DNA of 64,000 nt from Nepenthes gracilis (taxonomy: Eukaryota > Streptophyta > Magnoliopsida > Caryophyllales > Nepenthaceae), in the NCBI GenBank assembly GCA_033239525.1, contig BSYO01000004.1:14670037-14734036 (forward strand). Reading direction: 5' to 3'. A program made the translations under genes and the position numbers. The notes beneath the pieces were generated by a model that was given only the letters and a program-made list of their open reading frames with translations, did not search any database and was not told where the DNA came from. Every line of letters starts with the position of its first letter. The first letter of the stretch is position 1. Below are positions 1-11,279 of this stretch, one piece after another.

Positions 1-51
1 TTTATAGACGAAACTCTGCTAGATTTTTGGTAGAATTTTTGGTCCGTCACA
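1..51 (+). mobile_element. 3' terminal end of a Ty3/gypsy LTR (cut by window edge)
   Basis: The last bases read GGTCCGTCACA, the same terminus that closes the minus-strand LTRs J (at 6415) and L (at 15572). The preceding pattern (ctgctagattttt...) also resembles their ends. From base 52 the sequence follows LTR M (compare 18440 onward in element F), so this is the right edge of an LTR inserted into M. The rest lies outside the window. Confidence 0.6.
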
Positions 52-1166
52 AAATGTATCCAAAATTAGAGCAAAGATCAATAAAATATATACGAAACCC
101 ATAAAAACTATGCCCAAATATAAAAAATGCCAAATGAATGTCCAAATGTGATTTTGTACTTGAAGTTCATATTTTAAAGGCAAAGGCCAAATAATCCGAA
201 AATATGAAACCAACAAAATCTGATACCCAAATCTAAATGAAGGTCAAAACCTACGAATCTCAAATCAAAGTCTCAAGCACCTAAATCAAATACAGATAAT
301 CAAAAATTTAAAATATACACAAACGGGAGAACTAAATACTGAAAGATTGACATTAGGTCATATCATTACTATTTATACTTGTAGAGTGGCTGTCTACATA
401 TTCTATCCAATAGACGGGGACGAAGCCACTTTCTTTTACTACTCATGGATATGGAGTGCAATTTTCCAGTTTATCTGAATATATTAGGATGTTCAAATAT
501 ATTAGTTTCATTTAATTTCTTACGATGATTCTCATAAAAATACAAAGTGGGGAAGGTCTCTATATCACAAATCTGAAACTTTTCCTATCTAGTAAAAAAG
601 TAGAAAACTTCCACTCAAGAAGGTCAAATACAAGCTTTTCACTATGAAAAAAAGTACATATATCAAATAAAATATGCAAAGATAGGGCCCGACCCGAAGC
701 ACTTATATGATACCACATACAAAGCTCATATGTAAGTTTTCATGACTTTCTCTTTATAAATATTTTTATTCATAAACATGGTGTGAGATCCAAAATTTAA
801 TATGTTAACCGGCCTCCTCCCATGGAAACCCAGCCCAGCCTTGTAATCAAGCCTGGCTTCCCTTCTGTGAATAAAAGATGGACCGGCCTCCTCCATAGAA
901 TTCGAAATCGGCCCATTTAATGAAAAACACAACCGGCCCAAAAAGGCTAACCAACAAAGAGTGGGCCGCTAACGTGAAAATGGAGCAGTTGGCCTGAATT
1001 TAATTAATGGCAACTAAAGACAAAAGTAAACTTTATTGTTCAGTTAGAATCCAACTAGGCGGCGACCAAATGAAGTAAGAGAACCAACCTAGTTACTCCA
1101 CCTACCCCCTGAAAAGAAGTACCGGAGTAAGTAACTTATCCCACTTACTCCACCAAACCCCTCCTC

Positions 1167-1174
1167 TATATAAA
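1167..1174 (+). promoter_or_regulatory. TATA box of LTR O
   Basis: TATATAAA lies in a GC-richer context about 95 bases before an extended splice-donor match. LTRs carry the element's RNA polymerase II promoter at this place, so transcription would start near 1200. Confidence 0.6.
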
Positions 1175-1261
1175 CCTGGTGTTGGTTGATGCACAGGCAA
1201 GCAGAAGGAAGAGAGCGAAGGGGAAAAGCTTCAAGACGGTAAAATTTAGGCAATCAACTCT

Positions 1262-1270
1262 CAGGTAAGT
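1262..1270 (+). other. Possible 5' splice donor in the LTR O leader
   Basis: CAGGTAAGT is a full match to the plant donor consensus, about 65 bases downstream of the expected transcription start, followed by a T-rich stretch. If used, the LTR transcript would have a 5' leader intron. This is motif evidence only. Confidence 0.4.
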
Positions 1271-1544
1271 GTACACTCTGTTCTTTTTTTTACTTCAGTA
1301 TATTACTCTTTTTAGTCTGTTTTTTTAAGAATATTGCTAAGAGTACCCCAGCTTTAAAAGTTCATGCTTCAAGAACCCTCGTTTCTCATACCAGTTTTAA
1401 GAAAATTGCTAGTGATTTAGAATGCTTACCGTTTTAAAGTGACTGCTTAAGTTATACATGTTCTATGTTCTCTACCTTCTGTTTTCTACAAAACCCAAAA
1501 TTTCATAAAATCTGAACTAAAAGTGAAATCGGCATTTGTAAGCA

Positions 1545-2480
1545 TCGGCCCTTTTCATGTTGAAATCAAATCGGCTTTTCCCCCCCTTAATGATAAAACA
1601 AGTTCGGCTTCTTAATGAAATTCAGGTTCGGTTCACTTAAGAAGGAATCAAGTTCGGCTTCTTAGTGAATATCAAGTCCAGAATCAAGTTCGGTTTTTCC
1701 CTTAATGCAAATCAAGCTCGGTTTTTCCTTATGATCAATCAACTTCAGTTTCCTTAATAAAAGATCATGTACGGTTTTCCTTAATGAAACACCAAGTCCG
1801 GATTTTCTTCATGAAGCATCAAGTCCGGATTTTCTCCATGCAGCATCAAGTCCGGTCTCTCTCCATGGAGCATCAAGTCCGGTCCTTCTTCATCAAGTTC
1901 AGTTTTTATGTAGTGAAGAAATCAGGTCCGGATTTCTTGAGTGAATAAATCAGGTCCTGTTTCCTTAGGGAAGAAATCAAGTTCAGTTTTCATGTAGTAA
2001 AGAAATCAGGTCCGGCTTTCTTGAGGGAAGAAATCAGGTCCGGTTTTCTTAAGGCAAAAATCAAGTCCGGCTTTGTGCAATCCGGTTTTGTGCATATTAA
2101 AATCCAGTACGGCCCTTGCTGTTACAATCAAGTTTGGCCCTTGTCTGTAAAACAAATCAAGTTCGGCCTTTTCATATTGAAATCGAGTCCGGTTCACCCT
2201 TTTGCATGAAATAATCAAGTCCGGCCCTTTTGCAAGAATGAATCAAGTCCGGCCATGTTCATGCACTGTTCATGCTAAAATCAAGTCCGGCTTTGTGCAT
2301 ATTAAAATCAGGTCCGACCCTTAAAACATGAAAACACAACAACTCTGGCCTTCCCTTGAGGCACAACAACTCCGGCTCTTAAACTCCGACTTTTCTTGAA
2401 AAAGAACTCCGGCTTTTTGTCGAAAAAGAACTCCGGCATTTGAGCTCCGGCTTTTCTGTGAAGAAAATGAAGTCCGGCCT
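1545..2480 (+). repeat. Degenerate CCGG-centred tandem repeat in LTR O
   Basis: Some thirty imperfect units of about 25-36 bp share the core atcaagTCCGGttttcttcat. Spacing is most regular at 1795-1895 (near 34 bp). Later units drift to aactccggctttt. Short ORFs over this array on both strands follow from the repeat and are not genes. Confidence 0.75.
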
Positions 2481-3561
2481 CCCTTCTCATAAGATCCAAA
2501 CAAAGATAAACTCTGAACCGGCTTATGATAAGACGAATAAGTTCTGACTTTAGTTTCGGGAGATAAAGTTCTCCGGCATGCCTTAGAACTTTATGGTAGT
2601 AATCGAGGATAACTCTGTCCATAGAGTTAATTGTGGTCCGCCCTATCCTCAGGGCGTTATGGTCAGGAGGAAAGCGAACTCTGTCCATGGAGCTATTTGT
2701 GGTCCGCCCTGTCCTCGGGGCATTACGGTCAGGAGGAAAGCTTAGTTCTGGCCTACCTTCGGGTGGCACACCTATCCCACGAGATGGGATACTTCTGTTC
2801 AGTTATCGGCCTTGGATTGTATGGACTGAACACAATCTATCCTCGATTAATGCTTCCTCCGAAGAATAAGAGAAGACTCCCATGACGAAATCGACTCTGT
2901 CTTCTGCTCTGACTTTCTGTTCGACCTTCATCCGGCTAAGTATTGAATATAGCATGACATATAATTTTGTTCTGATCTTTCCCGCATTGATTACTTTAGT
3001 TTTCTGATCTGTTACTGTTATTAATAACTATGCATCCACCTGACAACACAAATATTTTACGATAATCGGCATGTACCTTGTTGAGCTCCAGCTCACTGTT
3101 TTCTGTTTTTCCCCCTACAGATGAAACTTTAGAGCTTGTGCCTGACGAGTTGGAGTGATTAGAGCTTGTCTGAAGGATCATTAAAGACTCAGAAGCTCAT
3201 TTTGGAGGATATCATTGTAATGATCTGACTTTGATTCATGAACTTTATAGTTCGACATTTTCGATTATGTACTCGGAAATGAACATTTTGGAATGAATAT
3301 GAATGCTTCCGTAAATGTTAGAATAACTTCCGCTATACTTCTTATGGTTAAAAGTATATGGGTCATAGATGGCATCCAGATCCTGTGTTGCAAAAAAAAA
3401 AATCCCATTCCGTCGCACATGGTATCTCAAAATAGTTACCCATTTTCATAAAACAAGTAAAACTTCTCAAATAATAACAAAATTTAAGCAAAATCCCAAA
3501 ACATCTAGTAAAAATGATAGGTAAGCACGAGGAGTCCAAATGGGATAAGTAAAATAATATG

Positions 3562-6354
3562 TGTGATGACTCGAGTTCCAAAATACGATAATTAGGGTGA
3601 AATTTAATTAGTAATAATTAATGATTAGGTTTAAAAAATAGAAAATTGAGTTCGGAAGTAGAAAGAGGAAGATGGGCCTTGTAAGGTATCGGTTTCCAAG
3701 ATATGATTAATATGGGTGGTGAGGTTTTAGATTTCCAAAATATGATAATTGGGAGGTAATTAAATTAAAATAGATGAATTGTGGTTAAAAGGAATAGGAG
3801 GAATCAGATTGAAAAGCCCAAAATTCCAGAATTGGTAAAATTGGGGATCAAAGTTATAAACTGAGAAATGTTATTATGTAAATAAGATTTCGGGTTTTAA
3901 ATTATGATAATCATGATTTATTAAGATTATATAATCAAAATTACGGTCCAAGGATATGAGAAATTGGGTTAGAAGGGTCAACATGGATCCCAAGTGGCAA
4001 AAACGCAACGCTTCCATGCTGCAGGCTCGATGTGCACCTGACAAGCACCTGATGGCCACTCGAGGCAAGGCGGGAGTGGAGTGTGTTATGAGGAGGGTGC
4101 TTTAGGTGCTCGAGTGCCCCATCGAGCACAATTTTGTGCAAGTGACTGCTCGACTGGTGCTTGAGCGCCAGTCATGTGAAGCCTTCTTTCCCTTCGATTT
4201 TTAAAGGGATTTAGGGGTTGGGGGAGAGCAGAGGATTGATAGCAGCACGAGAAGGAGAAGAGTGGAAGGAGAGGGAAGAGAAGAAAAGGGGAAAAATCTT
4301 CTATTATGCTCCAATCTGGATAAGAATAATAGTAGATCAAGCGCCAGTTATGTGAAGCCTTCTTTCCCTTTGATTTTTAAAGGGATTTGGGGGTTGGGGG
4401 AGAGCAGAGGAATGACAGCAGCACGAGAAGGAGAAGAGAGGAAGGAGTGGGAAGAGAAGAAAATGGGAAAAATCTTCAATTATGCTCCAATCTGGATAAG
4501 AATAATAGTAGATCAAGCACAAGTCATGTGAAGCCTTCTTTCCCTTCGATTTTTAAAAGGATTTGGGGGTTGGGGGAGAGCAGAGGAATGACAACAGCAC
4601 GAGAAGGAGAAGAGAGGAAGGAGAGGGAAGAGAAGAAAAGGGAAAAATCTTCTATTATGCTCCAATCTGGATAAGAATAATAGTAGATCAGACTCAGACA
4701 AGTATACTTCGAATGTTATATACTGTTTTTACAGTGTTTTAATATCTCATTGTTATCGTTTATGCTCCAAAAACCTTGTTCTGTAATATTTGACATGAAT
4801 ATTGCATGAATGTCATACTTTTGGACTAGATTTCCTATTTATGTATGTATATTGTAACTGATAACTCCGATTTCATGATTTGGCTCACGTTTTACCTCCA
4901 TTTTGTGTCCGGACAGTGTAGTGTAAACCCTACCTCAAAAAATTGGGGGTTTTTGGTTTAAATGCATGATTTCATATCTGTATTTGGGATTATGTCATCA
5001 ATTTCATGAATAAACATGTGTTTGGCGTTCGATTTAAGCCCGAAAGTTTTCTATCGAACCCTAGAACAAAAATTTGAAAAATCATGTTGGAAACATGGAA
5101 ATCTGATGATTTAATTGTTAATTGTTGCCCTGTAACGTTTATCGAATGATTTGTATCTGAAAACTCTGTATGAAACTATATTATTGAACTATGAAAATCT
5201 CTGAAATTGTTTGAAAGAGTAATTAAAAGAAACTTGGACTTGGCCATGAAATATGATGAAATTTTGATTATGAAATTTCAAACAAATGTACTGAATTAAG
5301 TTAATCAGTGAGAAAATCGGACCTAGAACTATCATGCAATTAGATAAGGTTTTTCAGCATACCTTAGAACTTTACGGTTACGGTAATCGAGGATACTACT
5401 GAACCATGGAATTATCGAACTATCAAATTAAAATGTATATCATCGAACCATCAAACTATCGAACCATCGTCCTTTGATTGTGTGAAGTGAACACAATCTG
5501 TCTTTGATTAGTTGTCCTTCGACTAGTAGAGTATACTAGATGGGTCCTTAGAATATCGAACTAGAATTTCTGAAGAACAAATGAATTTGAAACTGTTTTA
5601 TGGATTTCGATAAGTGTTTAAATAGAATTATACTTTATTCCTATTTTTTGTAAATGCTTCTATTCTTCTGATAATATTGTGGTCTTTCTATTCTAATATA
5701 TATATGTTAGGCATGAAAGCATGAATTATGAATATCGAAACTGGCTTGTATTGAATTATGTTTTCTCATAGTTTTTGTATGTGTTCGGCTCCTTGAATAT
5801 TTCCCTATTACTTTTCATCTACACCTATATTCTGCATGATAGCATTATATTCTGCATGTAAATACAGTTTGGAGACCTGAAGTATTTTGGAGAATATTGG
5901 AAAGATACAGTTTGAATGTAAATACTAGATTTTGTACAAGGATCTGTGTATATGGATTAAGTATATGAAATGTATGTGATGCATGTGATGAAATAGAAAT
6001 TACACTTCTGCAGGTTTGTGTAGTTGTTTCCGCTATATGTTTTCAGGATTCTGTATAGGTTCTAGACGACATCTCTTATATGCTTCTGATTTAGTGGATA
6101 GGATTATATTTGAGCCATGGATGGAAATGGCAAATTGGTGGTCCTATATATGTGTGTTGTAGGTTGAAATGTGATATCCAAATAGTTGTATGCTTGTACA
6201 GGTTATAATATACATGTTGTATATTTGGATTTTTATCCAATTTTAGATAGAACACTACCAAAATTTTTGTAGAAATTAAGGATTTAAATTTATGATTATG
6301 TTCTGAATCGGTCTGACGAAGGGTCCTATAGGGATTAGGATCTGTTCCATTACA
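3562..6354 (+). mobile_element. Solo LTR I, 2.8 kb, same family as the LTRs of element E
   Basis: It starts TGTGATGACTC and ends ...TTCCATTACA. The flanks ATATG (3557-3561) and ATAGG (6355-6359) are a 5-bp TSD with one change. Its end matches the reverse complement of the E LTR end (pattern ...gggtcctata...ccatcaca). Its middle shares the block cgatttttaaaagg, gatttgggggt and the GGAAGAGA-rich leader with 21120-21250. Excision restores LTR M. It contains no coding region; the short ORFs at 4260-4700 come from a tandem triplication. Confidence 0.82.
4165..4690 (+). repeat. Three tandem 176-bp units in LTR I
   Basis: Units begin at about 4165, 4341 and 4517, each opening with a variant of gcgccagtcatgtgaagcc and closing with gataagaataatagtagatca. 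Identity is well above 90% by eye. The LTRs of E hold a single copy of the equivalent segment (21120-21260, 26620-26770, reverse). The unit covers the purine-rich leader next to the presumed transcription start. Confidence 0.9.
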
Positions 6355-6414
6355 ATAGGCATGTATATTAAATCCACCAAATGTAAGTAAAACTAAATGA
6401 ACACAAAAATAGAT

Positions 6415-8592
6415 TGTGACGGACCACACTTCCTAACCGGAAACTGGTAAGGTTTCGGCTAAAAAGCAGCCGTCAAACTAATATAACCTATATAAAACCC
6501 TGTACATATACAAATTTTCAACAAAATAATCACAATACAGGATCCACATGGCCACAATATATTCGTGGCTCTAATGTCCTATTTTCGGACATAACGTCGG
6601 ACAGAGAGATGCCACTAGGTACCTCCATACAAACCATAAACAACTTGTAGAAGCATATACATCCACCATATACACAGTGGAAACTAAGCTATCTATCCAT
6701 CATCCATATATAATTACATGTTCATCAATAATATACAAAAGTACTCCATAAGGTACAAGATCACAAAATCTCTATCCATAATAAATTTCCTTCGTGTCCA
6801 TAGGCTAGCCAATAATTTATCCCTCCTCTACCCCATCGAGTATAAGCTTGTGCTCATCTGGAGGCAAAGAAAAATAATGAGTGAGCCAAAATGCTCAGTA
6901 AGTGCAATACAATCAAAAATAATACACAATATACTCAAAATAAACCAAGGGAGGGAATAGGAGCAATATATATAGATGCATATATATGAAGCATGATTAA
7001 CTGCACTTTCCAAAAACCATTTATCTTTTCTCATTTTATATCTAATTTCTTTAGATTCTAAAATATGTAGAAATTTATTTATCTTTACAGACCAGGACTA
7101 ATAGGCCTTACCAACTAACTATGCAGTCGAACAAGGAAAGGAATGTATTTTCTCTATATATTCTAAGGTACAAACCCACACAATTTAACATCCCGTGGTG
7201 AGCAATATACCTTTAGCCCAATATACAGGCCATAAAACATATGCTACCATATCCCTCATGGCCCAGAGGTAATTCTCTTGCTTCCACAGTAATATTCTAA
7301 GACATGTTAGGGAATACTATCCTCTAAAATATAAATTTTTGGTCTAACTTAATAATTACTTATTCTTATGGGAAGGTCCACCATATTCTTATACAATGTT
7401 CTCAGTTCGGGAGAATGAGTCATAAAACATATCAAAATGTGGAGTTCCCTTCCTATACGTTGCATAATTCACATATTTCATGGATACCGAAACATATAAT
7501 CATTTGCTTGGACGCTTAAGCATTTACTTGATTTTAGATGCATGCACAAATTAACATGGAGCTTAGAAAAATAAGAAATTCTTTTCACAACGAGCCAAAC
7601 ATTGTTTTGGAGCTTCCGAATGGTAAATTTCCTTCATACCATGTCTAACATAATTTTCAAAATACACAAAATAACATATACATAATACATGTGTACAAAT
7701 ACCAAATTTACCATGTTGATAAGCTCAAATTTTAATTATCTAAGGCTAAATCATGCATAAATCTCAAATTAAATGAGAGAAAATAGCGGGGCATGGGTTA
7801 GGGCTTCTTTAGAGACAAAATCGCACAAGACTTGGAAATTGGACACTAAATCAATAAATATTCCTGCTCAAAATGCAGGTTTCAATTATCTAAAGCCAAA
7901 TTATACATAAAATCCAAAATAATGGGTAAAAGTGCTCTGGTCATGGGGTTAGGGTTTCACGTATTAAATACTGTATAAAACTAAGAAATCGGACATGAAA
8001 TCAATATATATGCATGCTCAAGTCAAGAGTAATATAAAATAAAAGTATGGACGGGTATCGGGATGAAAATACCCGAAGAGAACGGAACGAAAAGTGAAAC
8101 GAATGAGAGAAAAGTATATGAGTGCACTTGCCTGAACCCGATCTACAGCTTTTCTATCTAGCTCCAAGCCATAATTGCACCCGAAAGCCTTGATTTCCTC
8201 CTTCTTTCTCTTCTCCTTTGCATGCTCTCTCTCTCTCTCTTCTCTATCTCTTTCCATGTGGAAGATGACGCGGAAGAAGACCGTTGCATGCTTTATAATA
8301 GACTAGCGCTTGAGCACCAGTCAATCGCTAGCATATTAGTATAGTCCACTCTTGAGCCTGCATCGAGCACCCATCGAGCATGGCATTCTGCCAAATGCGA
8401 CTTAAGCATGCTTCGGGCATGGCTATTCTGTCAAATGTGCCCTGGGCGCGCCTCGGGCGCCACTCTGGTGCCGAACCTCGTGACTCCTCTTTTTGCTTTC
8501 GATACTAATTTTTTACATATATTTAAGCCTAATTTTGGTTATATTACCTTAATTACTCTTAAGTACAATATTATGAAAATTAGAACCTCCCA
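6415..8592 (-). mobile_element. Solo LTR J, 2.2 kb, with perfect 5-bp TSD
   Basis: On the minus strand it runs from 8592 (TGGGAGGTTC, ancestral TGTGAGGTTC) to 6415 (...GGTCCGTCACA). TAGAT flanks both sides (6410-6414 and 8593-8597). Its layout (CpG-rich block 8290-8470, CT microsatellite near 8225, gagtgagcc...gctcagtaagt near 6880) recurs in L and in the D remnant. Small ORFs inside are shadows. No internal domain is left. Confidence 0.85.
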
Positions 8593-8917
8593 TAGATTAA
8601 AGATATGACTTAAAGATATCTGTCTCAGCCTCTAATCCGATAGATTTGACAAAAGCATACCTAAAAATCTGTCTTATTCTCTTCCTCTCTCTTCCTTTAT
8701 TTCTTTTTCTCTCTCCTTTCTCTTTCTTCCCATAAAAAATGACCAAAAATAGTGCATGACTCCTTATAAAATTGAACAGGTGTACGAGGGCCACCTCAAG
8801 CACAAGTTAGGCACTGCACCTAACCCCAAGCCATGTACGAGCACCGCCTCAAGCACTCATTGAGTGTGAGCACTCTGGTAAATACGCTCAAACCTCAAGC
8901 ACTCCTAGAGCGTGAGC

Positions 8918-9048
8918 TTTTTTTTTTTTTGTTTTTTGATAAGTGATTTGGATTAATGGGAGAAAAAATTTACAAGTAATGATTTATCTCCAAGTGTTAT
9001 TCCGACTTGGGGATAAACCATAATCGCTAGGGCATACCCCGAGCACTT
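8918..9048 (-). other. Conserved LINE 3' end of K with hairpin
   Basis: On the minus strand it reads GCTCGGGGTATGCCCTAGCG, then atggtttatccccaagt, a loop, and acttggagataaatcat, with one G-U and one C-A in the stem. A pyrimidine run and poly(A) follow. It is homologous to the 3' ends of N, P and Q. It is the probable reverse transcriptase recognition end; that role is inferred from other LINEs and SINEs. Confidence 0.7.
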
Positions 9049-10154
9049 TGATACAATGAATGAAACCAACAGAAAAACAAAAATGCTGGTAAACATGCAC
9101 CAGCTGTGACCTCGCTGACAAGTGACAGCTTCAAATGGTTTCATCAACTAGCTACCAACAGCCGAATAATCAAGGAATTGAAGTAGCGACAGCAACTAGA
9201 ACCGAGAGATTTCCTTCGATCCAAAAACAGAAGCAAGACTTTTACTGAAGCAGCTTCCATCAACCTGAAGCCAACTTTTCCAGCTCAGCAAGGCCAAACC
9301 GGCCTCAAGCCCAAATCGGCATTTGGTCTGCCATAGTAGCAGAGGCAAACCGGCCACAGAGCCACATCGACCTCAATACCAAATCGGCATCCTCAAATTC
9401 AACTCGGCAAATGGTCAGCAATGCGAGACCTGTAAAGAGATCGGCAATTGAAATCGGCCTCAAGACTGCACTTGAAATCAGCCACAAGTCGGCAAAAGAA
9501 ATCGGCATTGAATACGGCATTGAAATCGACCAAAGAAGAGTTGACCGGCCGAAAATCAAAAACGGCAACTGAATCGCAAAACCACACAGCATTTGACATG
9601 CCATGTCAGCAACGCCAAACTGGCCTCGAAGCCAAACCGGCCTCATGCTCAATCAGTAACTGAAATTCCAAATTGGCAATTGACATGCCAAGACAGCATT
9701 CCTACTCGGCCTCAGCTCACAATCAGATTGCTCAATAAATCCAAATCGGGCCCAAAGCCAAATCGGTCTCCATCCCAAATCGGTCAGCAAATCGGCCTCC
9801 GGGCAAAGAAACCATCCAATAACATAGACACCGTGGCACGTCCAGAATAACAAGGCCAGATGCGCAGTACGAGCAACAACCTCATACAGCATCAATGTAT
9901 CGAGAAAAAATAGCAGGAGAGCAAGCCACTTGCAACTAAGCGAGCATGGCAGATCTACCCAAAATAGATCCGAAGCTTTCACATCTGAGCCAGAAACAGA
10001 GACAGTCAGCCCCAACAACCACAACGGCCTGGGGCACGGAAGCCCATCCCAAATCCATGGAGGCGAGAAACCCGCAGAAAGTCAAATTTCAAATTTGAAT
10101 TTTAAAATTTGAAATTTGAAAATTGAAATTTGAAAATTGAAAATTGAAAATTGA

Positions 10155-10772
10155 AAAACCCAGAGAGAAATCCAAAGCTTCTCTCTGGAGCAACTGCATC
10201 TGATAGGTGAGGACTTCTGCAAAAAAACCCCAAGCAGATCCGTCTCGAGCAGCAGGCGCCAAGGCAGGAATCGCTATGACAGTCGAAGAAAAGGGCTAAC
10301 TTGCAAGAGCCAACAGCCCAATCAGAGACACCAGGGAAGAACATAACAGCGAGCGTGAGACGTCCTTTACGGACACAAGGAGGGTGGGAGAAAACTGACA
10401 GTACCACAAAACTTGCCGGCGGCGACAAGAAACAAAGGCCTCAAATTTCAGGGTTGAAATTTGAAAGGCACTCTAGAGAGAAGCCAAAGCTTCTAAGGAA
10501 TCATTCTTAACGGACAATGGTGGGGGTATCGGCCCGAGCTCACAGCCTCAGTTGAAACCTCAGAGGATGCCGACGAAGCTAGATCTGAGGTCTGGATAGG
10601 AAGAGAGCTGGAGACAGAAAATGGGAGGCAACCTGGCGGAGCAGCCAGGAGACCGGCCGTGGCCGGCTCCGGCACCGCCCGGCCAGAGGAGGAGCTCCGC
10701 TGAAAACAAGTTCAAATTTCAAATAGGAATTTGAAAAGTAGAGAGAAGCGAGAGCTTCTCTCTCTAACGGAA
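10155..10772 (-). repeat. Three spaced copies of the LINE 5' hairpin module in K
   Basis: Modules near 10155-10197, 10455-10499 and 10712-10772 each combine an agagagaagc...gcttctctct inverted repeat with a caaatttcaaa run and, on the minus strand, a CCG-rich stretch. LINE N begins with one such module (11192-11270). Spacing is about 270-300 bp. The layout resembles the tandem 5' UTR monomers of some L1 elements. Confidence 0.55.
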
Positions 10773-11029
10773 GTCAGCTTCCTTCTTGGCCTTCCGTTCC
10801 TAGAGCGTGAGCACTCAGCTAAATACGCTTGTGCGTCACCTTAAGTGCTCCTCAGGTGTGCCTAAATTGCCAAAAGAATACAAGCGCATATTAGGCGTGC
10901 CTTAAGTACCAATTCTACTTCCTTGCTCCAAATTTCCCTCAAATTCACATTACATAATTATTTTCAATATACCCCAAATTAACCCAAAGTAAATTGACAA
11001 GCTCATTGATCCAGGAACCGGGTGTTACA

Positions 11030-11150
11030 TTATTTGTAGTCTTGTACAATTATTATCCAAGATATTTATAATGATCATGCTTAAGTTTGATTATTTATTT
11101 GCATGATATAATCCCTATGTTTGAGTTATTTAACTAGAAAATTATTATGA
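11030..11150. other. AT-rich flank between LTR M and LINE N
   Basis: No gene or polypurine tract is visible. The bases attattatga at 11141-11150 recur at 14445-14454 and form the TSD of LINE N, so this stretch is continuous with the DNA after 14454. Confidence 0.6.
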
Positions 11151-11279
11151 AACGTAGTCATAACTACCCTAATCCAAAACGCTGTGTTGGTCGCTAGAGA
11201 GAGAATCTCTCTCTTCTCTCTAGGATTTCAAATTCAAATCCTTCCGCTTTCCCCGGCGTTGGTGCCGCCGTTGCCGACC

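Larger units (their letters stand above)
782..3417 (+). mobile_element. Solo LTR O, 2.6 kb, with 5-bp TSD
   Basis: It begins TGTGAGATCC and ends ...CGTCGCA (TG...CA), flanked by CATGG at 777-781 and 3418-3422. That is the exact 5-bp duplication expected for an LTR retrotransposon. Removing it rejoins LTR M cleanly. No gag-pol and no second LTR copy is present, so it is a solo LTR. It has a TATA box near 1167, a likely 5' splice donor at 1264/1265, and a long array of CCGG-containing repeats (1545-2480). Its tail holds a block around 2580-2860 (ttagaactttaYggta, aatcgaggat, gaacacaatct) that also occurs in LTR I (5350-5510) and, inverted, in the LTRs of E. This suggests a common gypsy LTR ancestry. 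Confidence 0.85.
8918..10797 (-). mobile_element. LINE derivative K without ORF1 or ORF2, flanked by 15-bp TSD
   Basis: The insertion is bounded by a perfect 15-bp repeat, tcctagagcgtgagc, at 8903-8917 and 10798-10812. It has a T-rich tract at 8918 (the 3' poly(A) on the minus strand). Both are hallmarks of target-primed reverse transcription by LINE machinery. The 3' 130 bases (8918-9048) match those of N, P and Q: GCTCGGGGTATGCCC, a long hairpin, then a pyrimidine run and the tail. The 5' part holds three hairpin modules (10155-10772), where N has one. Between lies noncoding DNA with many copies of ccgatttgg/ccggtttgg (9290-9800) and an AAATTTGAAAATTG microsatellite (10083-10156). No DUF4283 or reverse transcriptase homology was seen, so mobility must have come in trans. 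Confidence 0.85.
52..11029 (-). mobile_element. LTR M (Ty3/gypsy), split into five segments by nested insertions
   Basis: On the minus strand the LTR starts at 11029 with TGTAACACCCGG, a classic plant gypsy LTR start. It continues through 10813-11029, 8598-8917, 6355-6414, 3423-3561 and 52-781. Joined, these segments (about 1.46 kb) follow the 3' LTR of element F (27677 to 27098, then 19285 to 18440) in order and orientation, which is how they were recognised. Shared landmarks include a CT-rich stretch, a GCTCGAGCAC-type CpG block and a closing part containing aaatgtatccaaaatta. No polypurine tract precedes the start at 11030, so this is a solo LTR or a 5' LTR whose other end is outside the window. 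Confidence 0.75.

Noticed and set aside
2308..2769. 153-codon minus-strand ORF in LTR O
   Set aside because: It runs over the CCGG tandem array and overlaps several other ORFs on both strands; the composition reflects the repeat, with no domain.
782..3417. Element O as a MITE or TRIM
   Set aside because: A 5-bp TSD, TG...CA ends and 2.6 kb length with promoter features fit a solo LTR; no terminal inverted repeats beyond TG/CA and no internal LTR pair.
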